The translations under genes and the position numbers were made by a program. Positions 22,509 through 30,321 of a stretch of 64,000 bases of DNA are shown here, piece by piece. Numbering within the stretch: position 1 is the first letter of the stretch; each line of letters opens with the position of its first letter. The notes below the pieces were generated by a model. It did no database searches and was not told where the DNA came from. It worked only from the letters and a program-made list of their open reading frames with translations. Source of the stretch: a virus; IMG/VR virus record IMGVR_UViG_3300020442_000015, positions 35,496-99,495 of that record; one strand, written 5' to 3'.

Positions 22509-23153
22509 ATGCCTAACTTATCGGACAATTTTGAGTCGATTGCAACAACTAACGTCTACGGCGTGTTTCTGACACCTATTGGCGTATATCGCAACCCAGA
22601 CCATAAAGAACATAAGCAACTAATTCTTGACTATATTCGGTCAATGAATCCCGAAGATGTGAACGTCTCGCCCCGTTCTGATATTAACACTGGTATCAAG
22701 CAATTAGGCGGGATGAATATACTTTCGACCCCAGAGTTAGCACCAATCAGAGAGACCATCTCTAAGGCGGTTCTAGAGGTCAATGACGGAGGATTAGCAT
22801 ATGATATGCAACAACCAGTCTTCACAGATTCTGTTCTTGAGTTAGCAGATAAGGGATCATTCTACGCGCCCCACGAGTATTCCAATACTGTCTATAGTGG
22901 CGTCTATTATGTTAATTTCGATCACGATCAACATAGTCAACTAAAGTGGAAAAGATGCATCGGTTCGCCTTTCTATCCGATCGTACAAATGCCACAAACT
23001 AAGATCACTGCTTTCAATCAATTAGATACACAAATCCCCACAGAAGAAGGAGACATTGTTATCTTCCCCTCTAATCTTTCCCACGGGTATGAATCAAACA
23101 CTCACGGGAATAGAATTACTTTGTCCTTTAATGTTGCCCCTTGGTCAGAATGA
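22509..23153 (+). CDS. 2OG-Fe(II) oxygenase superfamily protein (TIGR02466-type)
   Basis: 214 residues. H122 in 'APHEYSNTVYSGVYYVNFD' gives the TIGR02466 'H..(s).SGVYYl' motif; 'GDIVIFPSNLSHGYESN' carries the distal H192 and R202 lies in NRITLSFNV. The usual acidic iron ligand is not clear. It is followed by an HNH endonuclease gene in ATGA overlap. This family is common in T4-like cyanophages; its substrate is unknown. Confidence 0.82.
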   Translation: MPNLSDNFESIATTNVYGVFLTPIGVYRNPDHKEHKQLILDYIRSMNPEDVNVSPRSDINTGIKQLGGMNILSTPELAPIRETISKAVLEVNDGGLAYDMQQPVFTDSVLELADKGSFYAPHEYSNTVYSGVYYVNFDHDQHSQLKWKRCIGSPFYPIVQMPQTKITAFNQLDTQIPTEEGDIVIFPSNLSHGYESNTHGNRITLSFNVAPWSE

Positions 23154-23485
23154 ATCCTTTTACTAAAATCAACGAAAATACCTACCAAGATATGGCAGGA
23201 GTGTTATACAAACCTATCCCACAATACGAAGATTATTTTGTATCAAGTGATGGAGAGATCTATTCAACTAAGTGGGGTAAATGGAAACGCCTTAAAGTTC
23301 ATCTAAATGAAAACGGTTATAGAAGAGTAACCCTCAGACAAGAGGGGCGGACAGTAGTAAGAAGATGCGCCAGATTGACCGCTCTTGCTTTTCATCCTGC
23401 GGACTCTAATCATACCAACGTTTTTCACATCGACGGAGACAAAGTGAACGACCATTATACTAACTTAAGATGGGGACAAGAGTAA
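23150..23485 (+). CDS. NUMOD4/HNH homing-type endonuclease
   Basis: 111 residues from ATG 23150 (ATGA overlap). NUMOD4 motif 'YEDYFVSSDGEIYSTK', then 'NENGYRRVTLRQEGRTVVRR' and an HNH core 'HIDGDKVNDHYTNLRW'. Free-standing endonucleases of this kind are frequent in T4-like phages and bias inheritance of nearby loci. The HNH is complete. It lies immediately before the DnaA-box cluster. Confidence 0.82.
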   Translation: MNPFTKINENTYQDMAGVLYKPIPQYEDYFVSSDGEIYSTKWGKWKRLKVHLNENGYRRVTLRQEGRTVVRRCARLTALAFHPADSNHTNVFHIDGDKVNDHYTNLRWGQE

Positions 23486-23487
23486 TA

Positions 23488-23533
23488 GTTTTCCACAATG
23501 TTTTCCACAAAAGGTATCAATCTCTGTGGAAAA
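23488..23533. other. Cluster of three DnaA boxes with AT-rich flank
   Basis: GTTTTCCACA occurs at 23488-23497 and 23500-23509 and the inverted TGTGGAAAA at 23525-23533. TTTTCCACA is, as I recall, the cyanobacterial (Synechococcus) DnaA-box consensus. The next 40 bases are AT-rich (GGTTAAATAAATATACTC), as in an unwinding element. The segment 23534-23668 shows no gene. Origin function is inferred. Confidence 0.55.
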
Positions 23534-23668
23534 TAAATGGTTAAATAAATATACTCTCGAATTTTATCTTTCGCCTTAAATGTACGGAACTGATGTGACC
23601 TTAGACTCTACTCTATCGCGAGACAGTTGTCAACACTCAGAGGACGGAAGAGAAATTGACACAAACCA

Positions 23669-23697
23669 TTGACATTTTCGGAGGTTTTCCTTATAGT
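23669..23697 (+). promoter_or_regulatory. Strong sigma70-type promoter, TTGACA-N17-TATAGT
   Basis: TTGACA at 23669-23674, a 17-base spacer, TATAGT at 23692-23697. The best consensus promoter in the window, driving the 23739 gene. A second TTGACA at 23656 has no matching -10. Confidence 0.75.
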
Positions 23698-23738
23698 TCC
23701 TAAGTAGTCCAGTTCTGCACATTATTGCCGACAATCTG

Positions 23739-23933
23739 ATGGGTCGCACTTACAAACGCAATGACACGTATAGGTCAAATAGACCGAAATCTTTGAGGGA
23801 AAAACGATCAACAAGAACCCGCACTAAGTATGATCAATTCAATGACACATACAAGGGTGAACAACACAATCGAACAAACAGTAAGCAACAACTAGACAAC
23901 AATGATTTCGACGGAGATGTATTCAATGGTTGA
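23739..23933 (+). CDS. Small basic hypothetical protein
   Basis: 64 residues, Arg/Lys/Thr/Asn-rich (TYKRNDTYRSNRPKSLREKR) with an acidic tail; mostly disordered. Probably early given the promoter. Not recognised. Confidence 0.5.
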   Translation: MGRTYKRNDTYRSNRPKSLREKRSTRTRTKYDQFNDTYKGEQHNRTNSKQQLDNNDFDGDVFNG

Positions 23934-24072
23934 CCCTAATGAGTATCAACAACTAGACAACGATTGGATAGATGAATTCCTCGAAGATGACTCGGATGAT
24001 GTCTTTGAAGATCTCGAATTTGATGATCAATCAGGGGGAGATATTGACATCGATTACACTACACAAGAATGA
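23926..24072 (+). CDS. 48-residue very acidic protein
   Basis: ATG 23926 overlaps the previous stop. More than a third Asp/Glu (IDEFLEDDSDDVFEDLEFDD). Together with the basic protein before it, it forms an oppositely charged pair. It ends by ATGA overlap. Not recognised. Confidence 0.5.
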   Translation: MVDPNEYQQLDNDWIDEFLEDDSDDVFEDLEFDDQSGGDIDIDYTTQE

Positions 24073-24257
24073 AACGATTTGAGTTCTTATGTGAACTAAT
24101 GGAGGCACAATCTCTGCCTCCTTCGGAGTTAGTGGAGTGGGCACAATTTGTGCTTGACACTGAGATCGAACCGTGGTACACTAAGTATCATAAACTATTA
24201 GATTATTGCGTCTCGGAGGGTATGTGCTACCACGTGCAATCCTCTGAGGGTTATTGA
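24069..24257 (+). CDS. 62-residue hypothetical protein
   Basis: Starts by ATGA overlap. Helical (RFEFLCELMEAQSLPPSELV, WAQFVLDTEIEPWYTKYHKL) with three cysteines. Not recognised. Confidence 0.5.
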   Translation: MKRFEFLCELMEAQSLPPSELVEWAQFVLDTEIEPWYTKYHKLLDYCVSEGMCYHVQSSEGY

Positions 24258-24277
24258 CATTTTTCGCATATTAAAAA

Positions 24278-24365
24278 GGGACCCGCTCTGCAACCTACAA
24301 CAGTATAGGGTCGCATATATTATCGAAAACGCATTTATGGGTCCCCCCATATACAAAATTTTTTT
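24278..24365 (+). repeat. Long-range inverted repeat with local hairpin and T run
   Basis: GGGACCC (24278-24284) is the exact reverse complement of GGGTCCC (24339-24345). Locally TATGGG-TCCC-CCCATA (24336-24351) makes a 6-bp hairpin, and seven T follow at 24359. The hairpin-T distance makes termination only possible; alternative pairing could form a structured leader. Confidence 0.45.
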
Positions 24366-24375
24366 CTGGTAAAAA

Positions 24376-24801
24376 ATGACCAAAAGAGTCCGTTTAGCAT
24401 TTGAGGAAGAGTATTCTGAGTTCCTCGGAAGGGAGTGGGGAGGACAACGAGGAGGTGGGTGTTTCCGCCTGCTGTATGACGTTGGAATCGCTCTGGGCAT
24501 CCACGAGTGTAAGGAAGACTATTCATTCAACCACCGAGCGTTCCTGAGGGACCTCTGGGAGGACGAAGGATGGGAGGTGTTCAGGGAATCAGAGATGGGT
24601 GAGCAGTTCGACCTCGGAGATTTGAAAAAATGGGATGTGTTGCTGATGAACCTCGGCAGCAATCGGTTAAATCACGGGGCACTGTACTTAGGGGATGGTT
24701 ATATCTTACATCACAAAGCATTCGATATTAGTCGCGTGGAAAAAGTTCAAACATACATAGCTTCAACAATGTATGTTATTAGGAAACGGGATGTCTCGTA
24801 G
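24376..24801 (+). CDS. NlpC/P60-like cysteine peptidase
   Basis: 141 residues, the size of a single NlpC/P60 domain. C29 in 'RGGGCFRLLYDVG' is the nucleophile candidate (family: DC.gl). 'WDVLLMNLGSNRLNHGALYL' carries H100, then 'GDGYILHH' with H112 as the third catalytic residue. The family cleaves peptide cross-links of peptidoglycan or acts as an amidase; tail-tip members include lambda gpK. No signal peptide, so it would reach the wall through the tail or a holin. Confidence 0.75.
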   Translation: MTKRVRLAFEEEYSEFLGREWGGQRGGGCFRLLYDVGIALGIHECKEDYSFNHRAFLRDLWEDEGWEVFRESEMGEQFDLGDLKKWDVLLMNLGSNRLNHGALYLGDGYILHHKAFDISRVEKVQTYIASTMYVIRKRDVS

Positions 24802-24952
24802 ATTTATTCTTACGATTGACGAAGATGACCACGGCGATCTCTTTGTCACACTACCCGATGAGTTAACAGAAGAACTTGGATGGCTCATTGGGGATACACT
24901 ACAATACCAAGTCGATGATGAAACCCTTGTTGTAACTAAACTGGATGAATAA
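24791..24952 (+). CDS. AbrB/MazE-like mini-protein
   Basis: 53 residues. 'DLFVTLPDELTEELGWLIGD' followed by 'TLQYQVDDETLVVTKLD' matches the swapped-hairpin SpoVT-AbrB pattern 'l.LP.el...lgw..GD.l.....d..i.i.k'. Similar short proteins occur in T4-like phages. Usually DNA-binding dimers. No toxin partner is adjacent. It overlaps the peptidase gene. Confidence 0.6.
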   Translation: MSRRFILTIDEDDHGDLFVTLPDELTEELGWLIGDTLQYQVDDETLVVTKLDE

Positions 24953-25115
24953 ACTGACATTAGACCAGAAGAAACTGATCTTTGATGCTGTTCGTTACTA
25001 TCAGATGAATGCGATTGGACCTTTTAAGGAAAGACGCTATAATGAATGCGACAAGATTCTACAGCAACTTGAATCCTCCAGGAAGTTTTATGAAAAAGGC
25101 GAGTGCGACATCTAA
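24945..25115 (+). CDS. 56-residue hypothetical protein
   Basis: ATG 24945 overlaps the previous stop. Helical and Tyr-rich (KKLIFDAVRYYQMNAI, YNECDKILQQLESSRKFYEK); the 'IF.AVR.YQM ... Y..C..IL..L' layout resembles short cyanophage proteins. Function unknown. Confidence 0.55.
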   Translation: MNKLTLDQKKLIFDAVRYYQMNAIGPFKERRYNECDKILQQLESSRKFYEKGECDI

Positions 25116-25296
25116 GTGGGAGATCTCTCTCACTGATGAAGAGCGTAAACTTATCTGCAACTCAGGTAAGTGGGCTCTTATTTACAAGGCAGATGTTTGT
25201 GGTGGCAAGGAACTGGAGAAGGTACAAGCATTATGGCGTTCTATTCGTGAAAAACTAGGAGAGTATGATGACAGTCCCTTCGTTGGAGGTAATTGA
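25090..25296 (+). CDS. 68-residue hypothetical protein
   Basis: ATG 25090 with CCAGGAAG upstream; an earlier in-frame start exists only inside the previous gene. 'TSKWEISLTDEERKLICNSG' and a charged helix (LEKVQALWRSIREKLGEY). Not recognised. It overlaps the next gene by 32 bases. Confidence 0.5.
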   Translation: MKKASATSKWEISLTDEERKLICNSGKWALIYKADVCGGKELEKVQALWRSIREKLGEYDDSPFVGGN

Positions 25297-25816
25297 CAAT
25301 TTCTTGCCTGAAGATTTGTTCTACAAGATGCAAGAACAGATTTGTGGAGATCAATGTTTTCCTTGGTATCTGAATCACGCGAAGGTGATGCACGTTGCTC
25401 GTGCATTTGATCCAGAACTACAAGCGAAGGAATTATACAACTGGCAAATGGTGCACAAGTTCTATGAGTTAGGTAGACCACAATCCCAGGAGTGGGAATA
25501 CATCTTACCTCTCATTAACTACTTGCGACCTCGTGCCTTAATACGGATCAAAGGAAATTTGAACCATCACACGGATAGTATGATAGAGTATGACTATCAC
25601 ACAGACTGTGGAGAGTATGGTATGAACGACTTTGAGGGGGCAACCACTGCGGTGTTCTATCTGAATACCTGCGATGGTTATACCTTCTTCAAGGACGGTA
25701 CGAAGGTGAACTCGGTAGAGAACCGACTTGTTCGTTTCCCTGTTGATACACCACACGCTGGCACATCTACAACTGACCAGAAGTTTCGTTTTGTCCTAAA
25801 TTTGAATTATTTCTGA
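25265..25816 (+). CDS. Fe(II)/2-oxoglutarate dioxygenase-like protein
   Basis: 183 residues from ATG 25265 or 25268. H112-T-D114 in 'YDYHTDCGEYG', 'TTAVFYLNTCDGYTFFKDG', distal H164 in DTPHAG and R175 in RFVLNLN complete the site. Organised like the 9853 enzyme ('TTALYYVNDSDGDTLFF'), so possibly a paralogue outside the island. It overlaps the previous gene and is followed by a hairpin. Confidence 0.83.
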   Translation: MMTVPSLEVIDNFLPEDLFYKMQEQICGDQCFPWYLNHAKVMHVARAFDPELQAKELYNWQMVHKFYELGRPQSQEWEYILPLINYLRPRALIRIKGNLNHHTDSMIEYDYHTDCGEYGMNDFEGATTAVFYLNTCDGYTFFKDGTKVNSVENRLVRFPVDTPHAGTSTTDQKFRFVLNLNYF

Positions 25817-25831
25817 TATATAAGGGGAAGT

Positions 25832-25875
25832 AAAACGGTTCTAGGGGCACCCCCCGCGAGCGTTTTCCCTATACT
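25832..25875 (+). promoter_or_regulatory. Two-tier hairpin followed by TATACT -10
   Basis: AAAACG (25832) pairs with CGTTTT (25861), enclosing GGGG-CAC-CCCC. TATACT lies at 25870-25875, 18 bases before the ATG at 25893. It could end the oxygenase transcript and start the endonuclease one. No -35. Confidence 0.4.
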
Positions 25876-25892
25876 AATACATTAAACATACT

Positions 25893-26705
25893 ATGACATT
25901 TGGCACAAACTTCGATCCAGACTACGATTACAATCCAAACTTCATACAACCAAAAGGCACCAGACAAAACACTGAACTAAAAGATATACTCGATATACCC
26001 TATACAGTACCAGGAGAGCTAGTTACATCCCTACCTGGGGAGAAGTGGAAACTAGCGCGTGTAGTAGAATACGGTAAGGAGATTATCCTACCGTGGTATC
26101 ACGTCAGTAACTTAGGGCGTGTGATTAGTCATATCCGCCATAACCGTACGCCATTGTATCGTTCGGGTAATCGGTGGGGTTATGACGAGAACCGTATCTG
26201 CAACGGTAAGATGAAGAAGTTCGGTTCACCTAATAAAGGGAGGAACGCAGCAGTTGAAGACTATCACTGGAAACTCTTCCTGAAGGTAGTGCACTGGGGT
26301 TTACTGGAACCAATCTGGTTGGATGAGGCAAAGACTAAACAGTCTGCTTCATCTGAAAGACAAGAGAAGGATCTACCTATCCATAGACTTGTCATTGACA
26401 CCTGGGCACCTATCTACGAGGTGGATCCCGACATTCCTGCAGAGATGCTAGAAGCAATGAGATGGCACTCTATGCCTAAGGAAGGCAAACTGTGGATGAA
26501 CCCTATGTTTGAAGTTGATCATAGTGGTGAAGAACAGAACTCACTTGACAACAGAGTGCACAAACTTCGTCGTACTACTGGGGGCGACAACAACCGTGCG
26601 GCATTGATTGCACGTGGAGGTAGTCACGCTAATCCTATTCAGGCACGTGTCACGACTTCAAAACCCAAAGAAACCCCAACCCTCGAAACCTTTTTTGTAA
26701 AATGA
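25893..26705 (+). CDS. NUMOD4/HNH-type endonuclease
   Basis: 270 residues. NUMOD4 pattern 'WYHVSNLGRVISHIR' near residues 66-81. 'LPIHRLVIDTWAPIY' and then 'MFEVDHSGEEQNSLDNRVHK' with 'TGGDNNRAA' form the HNH layout (VDH, N/D-N, N). A central helical region may recognise DNA. Larger than the 23150 enzyme and not an evident copy of it. Probably a free-standing homing-type endonuclease. Confidence 0.75.
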   Translation: MTFGTNFDPDYDYNPNFIQPKGTRQNTELKDILDIPYTVPGELVTSLPGEKWKLARVVEYGKEIILPWYHVSNLGRVISHIRHNRTPLYRSGNRWGYDENRICNGKMKKFGSPNKGRNAAVEDYHWKLFLKVVHWGLLEPIWLDEAKTKQSASSERQEKDLPIHRLVIDTWAPIYEVDPDIPAEMLEAMRWHSMPKEGKLWMNPMFEVDHSGEEQNSLDNRVHKLRRTTGGDNNRAALIARGGSHANPIQARVTTSKPKETPTLETFFVK

Positions 26706-26956
26706 CCCAAACACCACCTGCTATTCCAGAATTTGAAACCTATGAGGAGGAGATTGAATGGAGATTCGGCAAGATCGCTGAGAGCATCAAGACTCTTGCG
26801 GAACGTAGTCAATCAACAGAAGCGTTCCTACAGAGGGGTGCTGATATGATTCAGTACAAGATCCCAGGTCACACTGAGTATTCAAACTTACGTCAGATCT
26901 TTGACGATCTCTATTCCAGAATAAATACACTGGAAGAGAAACTTAACAGTGACTAA
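26702..26956 (+). CDS. 84-residue coiled-coil protein
   Basis: ATGA overlap with the endonuclease and TAATG with the next structural gene. Helical with heptad pattern (WRFGKIAESIKTLAERSQ, YSRINTLEEKL). Not recognised; its position suggests a small structural partner. Confidence 0.5.
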   Translation: MTQTPPAIPEFETYEEEIEWRFGKIAESIKTLAERSQSTEAFLQRGADMIQYKIPGHTEYSNLRQIFDDLYSRINTLEEKLNSD

Positions 26957-29900
26957 TGCCAGCCTACATTATTGAAACTGGTCGTAGTTATCCGAATCCT
27001 GTAGATTCTGAAGACTATGATAGAACCTATACATCTGATGAACATCCCTCCTTTGGAAGTGGTTATCAGATTGAGATTGAGGGCTCTGGACCAGGTTCAT
27101 ATGCATTTGGCAGGGATGAAGTCTTCTATATTGGTGATCCTACCGAGACTTGTGTAGAGTTTTGCGATGCAGACCGTAGAGCGGTCTATCGTTTCTACAG
27201 TGGTCGTTGGGAGGATCATTTTTATTATCATAAGGAAAAGATTCCTAAGGACATTCCTCAAGAAAGAAAGAGATATAATATTGAACCTCGTAATGGACAA
27301 GACTATTTTCAACTCAACAAGAGCAACGTATCTGGTTCTATTCCTGTGTATGTTGCTTGGAATGGGGGCGACAAAAATAGTTACCTTTCTACTTCTGGTG
27401 GACAGAAGTTGCTTGGATACGGGTTCCCAAGTGTATCTGCAGCAACCAGTGCGGGGGTAAGTTTCGTTAATGAGATGCCAACGGCACTCTATCACTATAG
27501 AAAGAATGCAGATGGTGATGTTGATGACTTTTACACCATCAATCCTGCCAATGAAGTCAATTTATCTGGTGGACCTATCCCTCCAAGGGAAGCAAGGCAG
27601 GGTGAGTACGTCTACCAAGGCATTTTCTGCTATGTTTGGACTGGTGGAGCGCCTAGAAACCGTAAAAGAGTCGAAACATCGGGTAAAGCGTACAATACTG
27701 GCGAAGTTGACCGCAATGGGTGGTATCAATACAACCAAACTTGGTCAAAAGCACGTTATCACGACGAACCAGAGGCAACTCCTGCTCAAGAAGGGTGGGG
27801 TGACCCAAATAATGCGGAACTAATCAGTACAAATGCCAACTTTGAGTGGTTTTACGGCAAAAATGGTGCTGTCAAAGCGGCAATGCCAAGATTCCTTGGT
27901 TTTCACGACTGTTTTGAGGGTCAATTTGTCTATTATCTGTATGATACGTCATTTCCCTTCAATGGTCCCATCTATGGTATCAACTTTACTACCACAGATG
28001 CTCCGTGTTGCCCTCAAAGAAGTCAAACACCGTGTGAACCCAATGTTAGGTACCACTCATTGTACTATGAGATGCGTCAAGACGCTTGGGTAACCAAGAG
28101 AACCTCAATGACAGTGGATAGCACTGAACACGGTAGTCAAGGAGACTCATTCTGGACTGTTGGTACAGATGAAGAGATGATCTTCTTCCGTTATACGTCT
28201 GCTACTGGTGCTTTCCGTGTTGGGGAGACTCTCAACAACTGGACAATTATGAAAGTACGATACTTCGGTGATGAATTGAAGTGTGGTTATATGAAATTGT
28301 TCAAAGAGGGTAAAGCAAGGGGCAATGAATTCACCTATCTGCAGAATATCACATCAGATGATGGTGCAACTGCTTCAGTTTTGGCAGGATATGGTATCAA
28401 AGACAAGGTTGCGTTCTTTGGTGTGTATGAATTTCCCAAAAAACTGTCATATTACCGTGTAGAGATCGATAATAAGGCACTGATTCCAAAAAGAACGCTG
28501 GATGTGGCAGTTCTGAAGGCAGTTATCAATAACAAAGGTCAGATTGGGCGCATTGAAATCATAAATGCGGGCAAAGATTATGTAAATCCGTCACTGATTA
28601 TTGGTATTCCCGATGTTGTGCGCGAAGAAGGGTTCGCAGATACGGCAAAAAACGTTCCAGAAGCGTTTGAAGACGACTTTGAGGTTGATTATGCGATCAA
28701 TCTTGAGTCATCAGACGAATTTGACTCCACAGAGCGTGCAGCACAAGAGGTTGCACGCAACATTCAGACACAACAATACATTACTGAAGACAATTTTACG
28801 GGTAACTTCCGCCAAGCGAAGGGTACAGTTACTGTAAATGAAGAGGGTTGCGTCAAATCTGTCACAATTACCGACAAAGGCGCGGGGTATCAACCTGGTG
28901 AAGAGGTGTATGTACAGGTTGTTGAGCGTGAAACCGAGACTAGAGAGGACATTGTTGTTGGTGAAAGCGCAAAGATTACTGATGATGAGGTTCAAAGATC
29001 CATTAAATCGGGTGGAATTCCTGATCCAGAGGTAAGATCTGGTTTTGATGAGATGTATAAGAGTGCTGGACAAGCACTTGGCACACTAAAAAACCCAATT
29101 CAGACATCTTATGTGACTGGATACATCAAAAGCACGGATATTGACATCAAAGAGAAGACAAAATTCTGCGAAAATGTCATTCCTAAGATCTGTATTAACC
29201 CAAATATCGGTGAAAACTGGCACGACATCAACACTTTTACCGATTTGGAGTCACTTTGGGGTAATGTCTCACAGCAAGACCCAAATTGGAATCAAAATAA
29301 TGCGTTTCTTGCTGGTGCAAAACAGAATTCTAGGAAAAATACGGGTCAAATCAACGCTAAAATGACTCAAGGTCTCCGTGGAATCTTCGGAGGTGACTGT
29401 ATTGAGATGGATCAAGCGAATCTTTATATGGTAAAACGCTTTTTTGATGTTCCTTGTCCGTATACAGCGTTCGATACTGACGGAAAAGAGAGAACTTATG
29501 GATGGATGCCATTCAAGTATTGCGGTAGTAAGAAAGAAGAGGCAACTATTCGTGTGACAATGACCATTGAAGGTGATGTCACTGGTGTTAGTGAAGCAGT
29601 AAACCAAAGATTCTTGGCTTGGTTGAAGTGGTTGCCTAAACCCACATTGACCGCTGGACGCCCCGTGACGGGCGGTTACAAGACACACGCCTGTACTAGA
29701 GGGTCAAACGTAAAAGGACGCTGCTACAGCACAGGAAACGGGCAGTATGAGTTCGTACCGACCTCTGGTGATGAGAATACCTTCGACTTTAATGGTCCTG
29801 GTGCTACTCTATCAACATCAAACATAGAGTTGGGACAACTTAGCACTTGGATTGGAGATAATATCCAGGTTTACACAGGTTTATTCTTCAACCAGATCAT

Positions 29901-30321
29901 TGTGGATGAGAATGATGTTGAACTTAGTCAAAATAATGTCCCATATACTCAACTAGCACTATCTAATTGTAGTGGTGGTAAGTTTCCTAATGACAACTGG
30001 CACAACTTTGTTGCAGATGGTGTGCTGAATGTTTATGGAGGATATGATTCCAATGGAAATGGCATCAGCGCATCCGATCCTTGTAATAACAATGACTTCT
30101 TCGGATCGTGCGGATTCGGAAACTGGGCACTGAGAAACGTTATTCACTCAACGATTGCGTTTGACTCAGGTAAATTATCGGAGGATGGTCCCTATATAGA
30201 ACTAGGACCCGTAAATGGAACAATGCATTGGAAGAACTGGGCAACTGGTTCTACGCGACTTTTGTCAACGACATTGGACAATTATGGAAATCCATACTTT
30301 GATGAGTGTGATTTGACCTAA
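26956..30321 (+). CDS. Large virion structural protein with lectin-like N-terminal repeats
   Basis: 1121 residues. Residues about 75-260 hold units such as 'VYRFYSGRWEDHFYYHKE' and 'ALYHYRKNADGDVDDFYTIN', the 'v.rfy...g.HFYT' pattern of DUF5648-like beta-trefoil/lectin repeats. Residues about 525-560 and 630-660 carry 'RIEIINAGKDYVNPSL' and 'KSVTITDKGAGYQPGE', the same G-x-GY beta repeats as in the giant protein at 33909. Cysteines are scattered. It lies directly before a PAAR-like gene and the gp25-gp6 wedge genes, so a baseplate or baseplate-attached role is likely. No T4 counterpart recognised. Confidence 0.7.
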   Translation: MPAYIIETGRSYPNPVDSEDYDRTYTSDEHPSFGSGYQIEIEGSGPGSYAFGRDEVFYIGDPTETCVEFCDADRRAVYRFYSGRWEDHFYYHKEKIPKDIPQERKRYNIEPRNGQDYFQLNKSNVSGSIPVYVAWNGGDKNSYLSTSGGQKLLGYGFPSVSAATSAGVSFVNEMPTALYHYRKNADGDVDDFYTINPANEVNLSGGPIPPREARQGEYVYQGIFCYVWTGGAPRNRKRVETSGKAYNTGEVDRNGWYQYNQTWSKARYHDEPEATPAQEGWGDPNNAELISTNANFEWFYGKNGAVKAAMPRFLGFHDCFEGQFVYYLYDTSFPFNGPIYGINFTTTDAPCCPQRSQTPCEPNVRYHSLYYEMRQDAWVTKRTSMTVDSTEHGSQGDSFWTVGTDEEMIFFRYTSATGAFRVGETLNNWTIMKVRYFGDELKCGYMKLFKEGKARGNEFTYLQNITSDDGATASVLAGYGIKDKVAFFGVYEFPKKLSYYRVEIDNKALIPKRTLDVAVLKAVINNKGQIGRIEIINAGKDYVNPSLIIGIPDVVREEGFADTAKNVPEAFEDDFEVDYAINLESSDEFDSTERAAQEVARNIQTQQYITEDNFTGNFRQAKGTVTVNEEGCVKSVTITDKGAGYQPGEEVYVQVVERETETREDIVVGESAKITDDEVQRSIKSGGIPDPEVRSGFDEMYKSAGQALGTLKNPIQTSYVTGYIKSTDIDIKEKTKFCENVIPKICINPNIGENWHDINTFTDLESLWGNVSQQDPNWNQNNAFLAGAKQNSRKNTGQINAKMTQGLRGIFGGDCIEMDQANLYMVKRFFDVPCPYTAFDTDGKERTYGWMPFKYCGSKKEEATIRVTMTIEGDVTGVSEAVNQRFLAWLKWLPKPTLTAGRPVTGGYKTHACTRGSNVKGRCYSTGNGQYEFVPTSGDENTFDFNGPGATLSTSNIELGQLSTWIGDNIQVYTGLFFNQIIVDENDVELSQNNVPYTQLALSNCSGGKFPNDNWHNFVADGVLNVYGGYDSNGNGISASDPCNNNDFFGSCGFGNWALRNVIHSTIAFDSGKLSEDGPYIELGPVNGTMHWKNWATGSTRLLSTTLDNYGNPYFDECDLT

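Noticed and set aside
23534-23668. tRNA or other RNA gene in the gene-free region
   Set aside because: No TpsiC-like GGTTCRA box or cloverleaf; only short inverted repeats (GTTGTCAAC).
24254-24273. TTGACA at 24254 as a promoter for the NlpC/P60 gene
   Set aside because: No -10 at 16-18 bases; the nearest AT-rich hexamer is too close.
24791-24952. A toxin-antitoxin pair
   Set aside because: The AbrB/MazE-like protein has no adjacent toxin of known type; neighbours are a peptidase and a helical unknown.
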